NCBI RefSeq assembly: GCF_038069945.1
Contig: NZ_JBBPEV010000001.1
Span: forward strand, 2,046,001 to 2,110,000
Length of the DNA stretch: 64,000 bases
DNA from: Aquabacterium sp. A3
GTDB lineage: Bacteria; Pseudomonadota; Gammaproteobacteria; Burkholderiales; Burkholderiaceae_C
Reading direction: 5' to 3'
This document shows, piece by piece, positions 11,461-21,855 of the stretch; position 1 is the stretch's first letter, and each line of letters starts with the position of its first letter. Under the pieces are notes generated by a model that was not told the origin of the DNA, searched no databases, and saw nothing but the letters and a program-made list of their open reading frames with translations. The position numbers and the translations under genes were made by a program.

Positions 11461-11498
11461 TACCCTGGTGGGGGATGTCCCGGCCAGGGTATTTTTTT
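11461..11498 (+). terminator. Terminator downstream of dnaN
   Basis: TACCCTGG (11461-11468) pairs with CCAGGGTA (11484-11491), followed by TTTTTTT. A second GC-rich hairpin without a T tract (GGCCCCCACG/CGTGGGGGCC) lies just upstream at about 11423-11446. Confidence 0.8.
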
Positions 11499-11531
11499 AC
11501 ATTGGGGGCCATGATTTCTGGAGAAACCGTC

Positions 11532-12206
11532 ATGTCCACCCTCACCACCGCCATCCGAACCCTGCTGGGTGCCACCACCCTGGGCTTGGCCGCCACCAGC
11601 GCCCACGCCGTGCTGGAAGTGCCCAGCAACACGCTGACCTTCAACTTCTACGCCGACTGTCTGGACTGCACCATCAACGCCCCGGAAGGTGCTCCGGCGG
11701 CCGTGCTGGTGCTGGAGAACTACGTGCCCGGTGACGCGCTGAGCATGGACAACTTCGGCGAGCACTTTGTGAGCTTCAGTTACGCCGGCTCGGACATCGT
11801 GGCAGGCTTCAGCCTCACGAAGACCACCTACGATTGGGGCTGGGGCCCGGAAGTGGGCGTGGACTTCACGGTCTATCGGCCGGAGGGCGTTGAATCACGC
11901 GCCACCAGCGTGTCGTACTTCTCTGGCGCCCTGGGTGTGAACGATGGCCCTTACGACTTCCTGATCGACTGGGACGACGGCCTGCGCTTCACTTCATCAG
12001 CCAGCCCGTTTGCCGATGGCAGCAACTGGTATATGTGCAGCGTTGGCACCGAAGGTGGCTACTACCGTGGTACCTGCTCGCACCTGTTCAACCAGGATTA
12101 CGGCATCGGGCAGTGGAATTCACCCAGCGCCGTGCCTGAGCCTGCCACCTGGGCTTTGGTGGGTTTGGGCTTGGCGGTGGTGGGGGTGTCGGTGCGGCGG
12201 CGATAA
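11532..12206 (+). CDS. PEP-CTERM sorting-domain exported protein
   Basis: This is a secreted protein of about 224 residues. It has an N-terminal signal peptide (MSTLTTAIRTLLGATTLGLA, cleavage likely after SAHA) and a C-terminal PEP-CTERM tail: VPEPATWALVGLGLAVVG followed by SVRRR. The tail is recognised by an EpsH-type exosortase, and such proteins go to the cell surface or extracellular matrix. The body is acidic and aromatic-rich with paired Cys (DCLDC) but no domain I recognise. ATG 11532 is chosen because GGAG precedes it and it opens the signal peptide; in-frame ATG 11511 is possible. No exosortase gene is in the window. Confidence 0.87.
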   Translation: MSTLTTAIRTLLGATTLGLAATSAHAVLEVPSNTLTFNFYADCLDCTINAPEGAPAAVLVLENYVPGDALSMDNFGEHFVSFSYAGSDIVAGFSLTKTTYDWGWGPEVGVDFTVYRPEGVESRATSVSYFSGALGVNDGPYDFLIDWDDGLRFTSSASPFADGSNWYMCSVGTEGGYYRGTCSHLFNQDYGIGQWNSPSAVPEPATWALVGLGLAVVGVSVRRR

Positions 12207-12391
12207 AGCTGATCGCTTAGACCGTCAACCATTGACTGTAATGGCCCTTAGGGGCCCATTGTTCATGGGGACCCGTGGTGAACCCAAGGGTGATAAAGCG
12301 AGCATTACCGGACTGCTCAGACAGACGGATGATGGATGTGATCCGATTTTTGCGTTAGCCTCTCATCATCAAATATTCAGGAGGCTCGCTC

Positions 12392-13393
12392 ATGCGCTCG
12401 CTCAAATTGGTCACGACCTTGTGTTCTTTGTTTGCATGTTCGTCGTTTGCACACGCTGCAGTTCCAGTCATCAGTGCTTCGGCAACGGTGGCGAATTTTG
12501 GTTATCGCCTCATCGACTTGAATCCTGATGATGATGTCACTCCATGGATTAAGTTTGATAATTCTGGAACATCAGAACTGTATGTTTCAGTAAAAGATGA
12601 CGATTACAAGACCATCGAAGATGTGAGGACGTTCGATGAGGATGCTCGATTGTTTGGAGATTATTCCGCCAGCTTGACCAGCGCTGACGGCGTAGCGAGC
12701 GCAAGCATCGGACCTTCTGAACATGGCAGTTCGATTCAAATTGATGCACCGAGATTAATTGGTTCGCTTCAGTCAACAGTTGACCGTGAGAATTCTTTAA
12801 TCAATTCGTCAACTGGTTCTTCCTATTACCTAAGGTCAGATTTTTCAGGAATGGAAAGACTGCCCAACTACGCAGGATTTATCGGATTTGTGTTGTCCCC
12901 GAACACAGCAGTTGTGCTTGAGGGAACTGCAAATTACCATCTTAATGCGGACTGGGACGCCTTGAACAGTTCGGTTTATCCATCCAGTGATGGATGGGAA
13001 GATACAGGTATATATTATTCATATAATTCGTCAATCAGAGTAAATACTGGAGGATGGGCTTATGCAGAATGGGCAGATAAGTCATTTCCATTTCCTGGTG
13101 AAGAATATTATGATACAGATAGTGGGTCAAATTATGTTGACATTTACGATCGTTCGAAAAGAACCATCGAAAAATCAGAGTACTTTTCTTTGAAAATTGA
13201 AAACAATACCGATCTGGAATCGATGAAGTATTACGGTGTCAGTACTCATGTATCACTGGTCAGTAGCGTGCATGCAAGCAAGACTTATGTGCCCGCCATC
13301 CCCGAGCCATCCACGTTAGCGCTGACGCTACTGGGCCTCGGCGGTTTGGCCTCGGCCGTGCGCCGTCAGCAACGTCGGTCCACCCCGCACTGA
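12392..13393 (+). CDS. PEP-CTERM exported protein, AT-rich gene
   Basis: This 333-residue protein has a signal peptide (MRSLKLVTTLCSLFACSSFA, cleavage near AHA) and a C-terminal sorting tail (IPEPSTLALTLLGLGGLASA then VRRQQRR). The central part is rich in Ser, Tyr, Asp and Asn and has no recognised domain. The DNA of the mature region is strikingly AT-richer than its surroundings, with codons such as ATA, TTT and AAT that neighbours avoid, while the 3' end coding the sorting tail returns to high GC. That pattern suggests a laterally acquired body with a native tail. AGGAGG lies upstream of ATG 12392. Confidence 0.85.
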   Translation: MRSLKLVTTLCSLFACSSFAHAAVPVISASATVANFGYRLIDLNPDDDVTPWIKFDNSGTSELYVSVKDDDYKTIEDVRTFDEDARLFGDYSASLTSADGVASASIGPSEHGSSIQIDAPRLIGSLQSTVDRENSLINSSTGSSYYLRSDFSGMERLPNYAGFIGFVLSPNTAVVLEGTANYHLNADWDALNSSVYPSSDGWEDTGIYYSYNSSIRVNTGGWAYAEWADKSFPFPGEEYYDTDSGSNYVDIYDRSKRTIEKSEYFSLKIENNTDLESMKYYGVSTHVSLVSSVHASKTYVPAIPEPSTLALTLLGLGGLASAVRRQQRRSTPH

Positions 13394-13431
13394 CCGCGGT
13401 CAGAACCCACGGCCAAAGCCGTTAAAATCCC

Positions 13432-16021
<2,590 letters not shown>

Positions 16022-16022
16022 T

Positions 16023-16092
16023 GTTGTCGGGTGACACGGAAAGTGAAAAACGTGCCATGTTAGTGAAAAGTGACTGACGCAGTTACTGAAAA
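16023..16092 (+). repeat. Left-end inverted repeat and three AGTGAAAA sites
   Basis: GTTGTCGGGTGACAC (16023-16037) is followed by AAAGTGAAAA (16040), TTAGTGAAAA (16060) and the divergent TTACTGAAAA (16083). Spacing is 20 and 23 bp, about two helical turns. This resembles an array of transposase-binding sites. Confidence 0.65.
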
Positions 16093-16118
16093 AAACTGAC
16101 AGGCCGTGAAGGACGAAA

Positions 16119-16135
16119 CGCCCGGACATGCCGGG
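16119..16135 (-). terminator. Terminator of the PIN-like gene
   Basis: On the minus strand CCCGG-CATGT-CCGGG is followed by CGTTTCG, 2 nt after the stop codon. Stem and loop nearly match the terminator at 24552-24575. Confidence 0.5.
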
Positions 16136-16137
16136 TG

Positions 16138-17325
16138 TTAAGTCGGCCTCAACTCTTCATAGGCATTCGTGTCGCGAACCACGTCTTCGACGTAGGCCAG
16201 GCATGCCTCGACATCCGCACGTACGAAGCAGCCGAACTGCTCAACAAGCCCCAGGTCGGGCCTGTTCACTAGCGTGCACAACGGGCCTTCGGTGAAGAAG
16301 GCGTCGCAATAGGCCAGGGCCGCACAAGCGTGCTGGAAATCGAACAGGTCATTGGCCTTCAGCGCCTGTCCCTTGTTCCATCGCACGGCCGCATGCAGGG
16401 TAACGTTGATGTGCAGCGTGCGCATGGCTTTTCGGCCGACCTCCGTTCCAAAGGCGCCTATCAGGAACGCTAGGCACTGTCGATTGACCTCCGCGCGCTC
16501 CGGTGTTCCTTCTTTGGGCAAGGGGCCGGCCTCGGGCGGCAATGTGGGCTCCAGGATGGTGGCCAGTTGACCGGCATAGAGGTCCAGGACGCCGACCAGT
16601 TCATGCTGGTAGGCAGTCTTCATGTTTTTGAGGCTGTCTGCATGGGCGCGGATCTGCTCGTTCACTCGGCCAGTGGTCTCGCGAAAGTTCAGCGGGTCGG
16701 CATGCACGAACTTGTCGCCGAGCATGTCACACACCTGGATCAGCGTGACGTCTTCCCACATGTGGTCGAAAAAGGCTTTGCGGATGGCCAGGCTGGTGGC
16801 TGGGTCGAAGGCCATCGACACCGGATCGACGAAGCCCATCACATAGGCGGGCTTGGACCACACCAGCTCGCGCAGCGGATCGACCGCCTCCGTCGTTCGG
16901 GCCGCATGCACGTAATGCGCGATTTCGGTGCCGACGCGCATGTCGTAAGTGAGGAGGGTGGCCCCCAGGCTAAGTTCGCTGACCAGGTCGGCAGTGGCAG
17001 CGCGCGACCGCGGATCGGTCTGCTTGAACATCTCTAGAAAGGTGCTGTCGGTGATCGGGCAAAACACCCGACCCGCTGCCACGGCGCGGCGCAAGGTACG
17101 CAGGAGATCCATCATCGCCCCAGGCGTGTCGTAACGCGCTGCATCCCGCAAACCTATCCAGAATCGCAGGTCCAGGTACACCGCTTTGCGGGTCATTAGA
17201 CTGCGCCCGAAGGCGTGGACGCGCCGGCGCCGATGCTGCTCAAAGCTGACTTCGGGCGAGGCACGGTGCTGATCGATGGACGAGCCGATCTTGTGCGGAT
17301 TCATACTTGATGCCGGGATACGCAT
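16138..17325 (-). CDS. PIN-like domain protein, putative ribonuclease toxin/defence gene
   Basis: I do not recognise a named family, but the architecture is PIN-like. A first strand with Asp (KAVYLDLRFWIGL) is followed by ITDSTFLEMFK, which supplies the conserved Glu. Near the C-terminus, LFDFQHACAALAYCDAFFTE matches the pattern of two acidic residues bracketing a helix seen in PIN-type RNases. The middle is helical. Conservation probably starts at MTRKAVYLDL (ATG 17196); the 43 upstream residues are Arg-rich and unremarkable, and no Shine-Dalgarno decides between ATG 17325, 17304 and 17196. It is the first gene inside the left end of the element and divergent from the DUF4393 gene. A role as a defence nuclease is inferred only from motif and location. 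Confidence 0.55.
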   Translation of the reverse strand: MRIPASSMNPHKIGSSIDQHRASPEVSFEQHRRRRVHAFGRSLMTRKAVYLDLRFWIGLRDAARYDTPGAMMDLLRTLRRAVAAGRVFCPITDSTFLEMFKQTDPRSRAATADLVSELSLGATLLTYDMRVGTEIAHYVHAARTTEAVDPLRELVWSKPAYVMGFVDPVSMAFDPATSLAIRKAFFDHMWEDVTLIQVCDMLGDKFVHADPLNFRETTGRVNEQIRAHADSLKNMKTAYQHELVGVLDLYAGQLATILEPTLPPEAGPLPKEGTPERAEVNRQCLAFLIGAFGTEVGRKAMRTLHINVTLHAAVRWNKGQALKANDLFDFQHACAALAYCDAFFTEGPLCTLVNRPDLGLVEQFGCFVRADVEACLAYVEDVVRDTNAYEELRPT

Positions 17326-17512
17326 GGGCCGCCGGGCTGCCCAGATCAGGAGGCGTACTGGCCATGAGACACGATCTTGCCACTTTCTTCATGTCAGGCG
17401 CCTCGCGTTGCACGCCGAGCGGAGTTGGCACAGGCACTCTCCGCCACGCGGCTGGCTACCTTGAACGCCGGTTGGCGGCTGGACAGGCGGGTAGAAGCAG
17501 CCCGACGCTGCT

Positions 17513-18328
17513 ATGTCGAGTGCGACAATCGACAAAACAGAAGATGTTGACGAAAACTATTTGAGCCACGCTATGAATGATGACTCTCAATCGCGATCTG
17601 TTTCCGCAGCAATCGCTACAGAGGTTTACTCTGATGCCGTGGCACCAGCGATGCGCGAGTTCGCAAAAATCGGCGTTGATGCCGTCAAGGTACTCCGTCT
17701 TGCGCTCTTCCCGCTCCAGTACGGAGCGGCGATGCAAGACCGTTTAGCTCGACGTATTGAGCACTCTCTTGAAGCTGTTCCGCCTGCTCGTCGGATTGCG
17801 CCTCCGGACTCCATCATGCTTCCTGTGGCAGAGCGTTTGCGATATCAAGAAGACGGCAACCCTATCGCTGACCTGTACGTCAATCTGCTTGCTAGGGCAA
17901 TGGATAAGGAGCGCATCGGTGAAGCCCATCCTGCCTTCGTCCACATCATTGGTCAGTTGGCACCCGATGAAGTGCTTTTTCTTACCCAACTGTTTGATCT
18001 ACGGGATCACATCTACTTGCGAGAAGGACAACAGAGCCCTGGAATGTTGAAGCAGGAGGGGCTGGTAAGGTTGCGCCAGATTTATGGCGAGTCCGATTTC
18101 TACGAATCTCTTGCAAGCGCACTTGTCGAACCCGAAGCCCTCGCCCAGCCAGAGTTGTTCTCAACATTTCTTTCGCACTTGGTAACGCTCGGGGTGGTGG
18201 AATACACCAACAAGCCGGAGCAGGCACTAGAGAAGATAAATCGCTCGATCTTGGGCTACGAGATGCACTACATCCGGCTTAGTCAATTTGGGCGGCTTTT
18301 TTGCGGTGCTTGTTTAAACGCCTCGTAA
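17513..18328 (+). CDS. DUF4393 (Abi-alpha-like) protein
   Basis: This 271-residue protein fits the Abi-alpha/DUF4393 pattern. A helical N-terminus (VYSDAVAPAMREFAKIGVDA) is followed by the typical PPDSIMLPVAERLRYQEDGN stretch, then YVNLLARAMDKE, then AHPAFVHIIGQLAPDEVLFL, and a C-terminal winged-helix-like region ending GYEMHYIRLSQFGRLF. Members have been linked to abortive infection, but the mechanism is not established. The start could be ATG 17513 or ATG 17573; neither has a strong ribosome binding site. The 187-bp gap to the divergent PIN-like gene must hold both promoters; I see no clear operator in it. It converges on the patatin gene with a large hairpin in between. Confidence 0.7.
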   Translation: MSSATIDKTEDVDENYLSHAMNDDSQSRSVSAAIATEVYSDAVAPAMREFAKIGVDAVKVLRLALFPLQYGAAMQDRLARRIEHSLEAVPPARRIAPPDSIMLPVAERLRYQEDGNPIADLYVNLLARAMDKERIGEAHPAFVHIIGQLAPDEVLFLTQLFDLRDHIYLREGQQSPGMLKQEGLVRLRQIYGESDFYESLASALVEPEALAQPELFSTFLSHLVTLGVVEYTNKPEQALEKINRSILGYEMHYIRLSQFGRLFCGACLNAS

Positions 18329-18334
18329 GGGATT

Positions 18335-18390
18335 GGGGCGGCACCCGTGTTGCGCCCAATAGACGTTCTATTGATGCAACATGCCGCCCC
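18335..18390. terminator. Nested 56-bp palindrome between convergent genes
   Basis: Three consecutive arms pair inward: GGGGCGGCA/TGCCGCCCC (18335-18343 with 18382-18390), TGTTGC/GCAACA (18348-18353 with 18376-18381) and CAATAGA/TCTATTG (18357-18363 with 18367-18373). Small bulges separate them. It sits 6 bp after the DUF4393 stop and about 100 bp from the patatin stop. There is no long T tract, so it may act as a bidirectional terminator or RNA-stabilising structure, or mark an old recombination junction. Confidence 0.5.
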
Positions 18391-18493
18391 CACGGCATCT
18401 TCCCACCCTCCTACAACCGCCAGCTTCCTGCACTGGGAGGGCATTACGACGAGGCGCATTCGCCATGCCTAATCTTGCCTCTGAAAATGCCGC

Positions 18494-19615
18494 CTACCCT
18501 GCAGCTAGCCGGTCTGGGGTTGGACCGCTGGCACGTTCTTCGGAACAAAGCCCATAGTCGCGGGCAACTGCTCCGGCAACGGCATAGCCGTGATTTGCCA
18601 GCCTGTCGAACTCATCCCGACTGAGCTTCTTGAGCGATGTGTCGAAGGATTTTGCAAACGCGGCATCAGCCGTGGTCTCGTTCAGTCCGCGGGTGCCGAT
18701 GATGAGTAGCGCACCCGCCTCGGGATAGCGCTGCAGATAGTTTGCAAATGCCCTCACTCTCAGCGCCCTACACTGCTCCATCACGATGTCCATGAGCCGC
18801 TTGACGCGAAAGGGGCTTAGGGGGCCCGCATCCATTCCCTCAGCGAGGGGGGCCCCGGCGTCGGAAACGATGACATAGTCACCGGCAATCTTGGCCTTCT
18901 GCGTCCCTGGATGAAAGAACGGTTCGGCACCCAGGTTGTCGTACAGGCCGCCGTCATACAGGTGCAAGCGTCGGTACTTGATATCAACAGGCTTGCGGTC
19001 TTCGGGCGTGGTACCCCATTCGCCGTAGCGCCACTCGAAGTCTTTCGGGTCAATCGCCAGAGGACCAAAGCCGACTGGAAACGCGGCCGAAACCGCGAGG
19101 GCACACCCGAGTGGAAAATTGGGAGTCTCGGCGTAACCCAGGGCCCAATCTCCAATCTCTGTTCCTTTGAAGCGAAAGCGCTTTCCATTCTCAGCCGTTG
19201 TGCCGTTGATGGACCATTCTGGCTTTTTAGGGATGACGGACAGCGGCACATCCATACCCCAGTTTTCGATGAGCTCACGGGCTAGGAGGTTGGCGCGAGA
19301 CATCAAGAACTTCCAGTTCCTGGGCCTCAGCGCCATGCGAAGGGCACCAAGCTGCATGCTTTTCGTGCAGAGCAACTCTGACACCTTAGGAAAGGTCTCG
19401 TCGAGGAAGTGCCGGGACGAGGGCCACTGAAAGTTGCTGCTTTGATATATGAGGCCAGTCAGCAGGCTTCCACCTGAGACTGTGGAGATTCGCACTACCT
19501 TCTCCAGCAATGACCGCTCGGCCATCCATTTAAGGACGCCCAAGTGAAACGCCATGGCCCTGATGCCGCCGCCTGAGAGTGCCAGGGCAATCGGACGGTC
19601 ATACTCGCGGCTCAT
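18494..19615 (-). CDS. Patatin-like phospholipase, probable effector
   Basis: This 373-residue patatin-fold hydrolase is expected to cleave acyl chains from membrane phospholipids. The oxyanion loop is LSGGGIRA (residues 13-20). The nucleophile Ser47 lies in STVSGGS, where the first Gly of the usual GxSxG is Thr. The catalytic Asp221 is in YDGGLYDN. SAAFPVGFGPL is also typical. The first codons overlap the E2-E1-JAB stop (ATGA, 19612-19615), so it is translated as the last gene of the three-gene operon. Patatins are established membrane-degrading effectors (CapV) in CBASS. The C-terminus is a short flexible tail ending DRLAAG, with a terminal Gly. No transmembrane segment is seen. Confidence 0.85.
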   Translation of the reverse strand: MSREYDRPIALALSGGGIRAMAFHLGVLKWMAERSLLEKVVRISTVSGGSLLTGLIYQSSNFQWPSSRHFLDETFPKVSELLCTKSMQLGALRMALRPRNWKFLMSRANLLARELIENWGMDVPLSVIPKKPEWSINGTTAENGKRFRFKGTEIGDWALGYAETPNFPLGCALAVSAAFPVGFGPLAIDPKDFEWRYGEWGTTPEDRKPVDIKYRRLHLYDGGLYDNLGAEPFFHPGTQKAKIAGDYVIVSDAGAPLAEGMDAGPLSPFRVKRLMDIVMEQCRALRVRAFANYLQRYPEAGALLIIGTRGLNETTADAAFAKSFDTSLKKLSRDEFDRLANHGYAVAGAVARDYGLCSEERASGPTPDRLAAG

Positions 19616-21855
19616 CGAACCTCCCCAAGGTGGACGCCCAGGTCAGTCTTGCCTACGATGACTTGCAGAAACGGCAGGCCTTCCTCGGCCATCGCAATCG
19701 CGAGAGCTGCCAACTGACGCTTGTCATCGGTGCTGGGGTTTACGCTGTGCCCATCTGGGTGGCTGTGCCACTCACCAAGGTATCCGACAACCTGCCCCGT
19801 ACGCTCTTGAATCGCCTGCACTTGCGCGAGCAAGCCTTGTACTCCACGCTCAAAATTGGCTGCAGTGCCCTTGCTGTCCGGGGGCGCAGCAAGTACGTCG
19901 ACGATGACAATCTGGCGCAACTTGAGGTCGTGATAGCCCAGCAAGACTCCACCGGTCTCGGCTGGAAGATGCGGCTCTCGCAGCGTCCGTAGCTTTCGGA
20001 CAAGCCCCTCGTCGGCATGAACGGTGAAATCACCTATGTCCCACTGCAATGGGGATTCAACTGGCACGTCGTATGCAGCAACGGCTCCTGTCGTGGCGTC
20101 CCGCTCCCAGATTTGAATTGCGGCGCCCTCTGGCTGAATGTGGCGGCGTAGCTGTTCAGCCAAGTTTGCAGCATGCACCACGATGGTGGAGTTCGCCTGC
20201 TCGTACGAAATGTCGCGACAGCTAGCACCACTGAAGTATTTGCCAGCATGCTCTTTCAAATGCGTCGTACCCCAAACACTGTTAATGATGGCTCGGTAGT
20301 ACTGCGCCTCCAATGTTGAGAGCCTGAAACGGCGAGCACGGTCTTCGACTAGAAGCACTGAACCATTGCCGGAAGGGGTTACAAATGCGGACACGTGACG
20401 AGCAGCATGTTCCGTGAGGCTTGCTCGCCGCGGAAACTCCAAGGTCGTAGAGCAATCGACCACGAGGTCTGCCGCCTTGAACAGCTCCTTGATCTCTGGC
20501 GTTTCGTCACAGGCATTGGCGGCTACTGCGTTCACCACTCGGGGCAACTCAACGGCCGCGTTCACCAAATGTCGCACCACCAAAGCCTTGCTTACGCCCA
20601 CGTCCTCGTTGAACGCAAGGTGTCGCGCAAGGTTATGGGGCTTGATGTGGTCCGGGTCCACAACAGACCACTTTCCCCATCCGCATCGGGCCCATAGGCT
20701 TAGCATTTCGCTACCCAGCGAGCCCACTCCCACCACCACGCCTGCGACCGGACCTTCATCCTTGACGGCGGAGAAGCGCCGAAGCGCCTTCTCGTCCGGC
20801 ATAAATAGAACCTGAGCGGCAGCGACCTTGATGTCTCGCCAACCCCTCTCCTCAGGCTGAACACCACCGATGAGGAGCTGCACGGACACGGTACCCTTCA
20901 GGTTCATGTAGGTACCCAAGGCCAATCCCAGTGCCTGACGCGTCTCCTGCGCGAAAAATGCCAGCCTCTGTATGACCTCTTCCCGGCCTCCTTCTTCACG
21001 TTGAACGGGGATGTTCAGCAGCACGATAACGCTCCTGCCTTCCAACGAAAACTTTTCAGTCCTGCCAGTCAGCAGCGAAGCGAGTTCCTTACGAAGGATG
21101 TCGCCCAGGTCCACACCGCGGGTGGACAATTCCTCGGCGAGCTGGCCCAACGTCTCAGGGCTGGAGACCCGTGTGCCGTGCCTGACGGCTGGGCAATCGA
21201 TGTAAATGACATCCGCGGATTTCTCGCCGGCGCCCTCCTTTGTCTGGAGCAGGCGCACGGTGCAGATGCCATCTGCACGCGCCGGTTCAACCTTGAAGGC
21301 CCCAAGGGTCACAGACTTGTCTGCACGAAGAGCGTCAAAGTTGCGGGGCAGCACCAGTTCATAGCCTGTCTCAAAGAACGGCTGTTCTACTGGCTGGTCT
21401 ACAGCGTGGATAGTGCCTGCAGCACTACCCTGCATCCACCATTGAATCCGTTTGAAGAATCGCTGCGGTGTCCATCCACGCATGACAGCCTCGTCTGGCT
21501 CGAAGTAGAGGCACAACGCCCGCGGGCTACCAGGTGGCGCGAGATTGAGATGCATCGCATCCGGAAAGTTCTTCCGCATCGCATAGACCGCGGGCGGGTG
21601 ACCGGCATGCCCGGTGTGAAGAAGGGCAAAACGCTCCGGGCTACGAAGGCCCAGTGTGTTGTGCGTGCTCACACTGTCGCAATGCACATCAACGATGAGA
21701 CCTTCGCGTTCAGTCCCCACTTTGGACCGGACAGCACCGATGACGTCGACGTCCTTGTTCAGGCCTGCGGCTTTGAGCACCTCGAGCAGCATGGGGAGCC
21801 GGAGCTCCTCCACGCTGATGGGGTCGAACTGCACAAGGTCATGGTACTCAATCAT
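19612..21855 (-). CDS. Single-chain E2-E1-JAB ubiquitin-like conjugation/deconjugation protein
   Basis: This 747-residue fusion has three units. An N-terminal E2-like domain has candidate catalytic Cys115 in PRALCLYFEPDEAVMRGW. A central ThiF/E1 adenylation domain has the nucleotide loop VVGVGSLGSE (about 374-383), the following D-N-R region (VVDPDHIKPHNLARH) and candidate thioester Cys546 in SGASCRD. A C-terminal JAB/JAMM metalloprotease has Glu633 (ETGGVLLGYHD) and EWHSHP (about 695-700) followed by PSTDD. In type II CBASS the E2-E1 (Cap2) and JAB (Cap3) are separate proteins; here they are one chain with all catalytic residues. ATG 21855 (MIEYHD) overlaps the MBL gene by 8 bp; the frame is open 17 codons further. 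No ubiquitin-like or CD-NTase gene is nearby. Confidence 0.88.
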   Translation of the reverse strand: MIEYHDLVQFDPISVEELRLPMLLEVLKAAGLNKDVDVIGAVRSKVGTEREGLIVDVHCDSVSTHNTLGLRSPERFALLHTGHAGHPPAVYAMRKNFPDAMHLNLAPPGSPRALCLYFEPDEAVMRGWTPQRFFKRIQWWMQGSAAGTIHAVDQPVEQPFFETGYELVLPRNFDALRADKSVTLGAFKVEPARADGICTVRLLQTKEGAGEKSADVIYIDCPAVRHGTRVSSPETLGQLAEELSTRGVDLGDILRKELASLLTGRTEKFSLEGRSVIVLLNIPVQREEGGREEVIQRLAFFAQETRQALGLALGTYMNLKGTVSVQLLIGGVQPEERGWRDIKVAAAQVLFMPDEKALRRFSAVKDEGPVAGVVVGVGSLGSEMLSLWARCGWGKWSVVDPDHIKPHNLARHLAFNEDVGVSKALVVRHLVNAAVELPRVVNAVAANACDETPEIKELFKAADLVVDCSTTLEFPRRASLTEHAARHVSAFVTPSGNGSVLLVEDRARRFRLSTLEAQYYRAIINSVWGTTHLKEHAGKYFSGASCRDISYEQANSTIVVHAANLAEQLRRHIQPEGAAIQIWERDATTGAVAAYDVPVESPLQWDIGDFTVHADEGLVRKLRTLREPHLPAETGGVLLGYHDLKLRQIVIVDVLAAPPDSKGTAANFERGVQGLLAQVQAIQERTGQVVGYLGEWHSHPDGHSVNPSTDDKRQLAALAIAMAEEGLPFLQVIVGKTDLGVHLGEVR

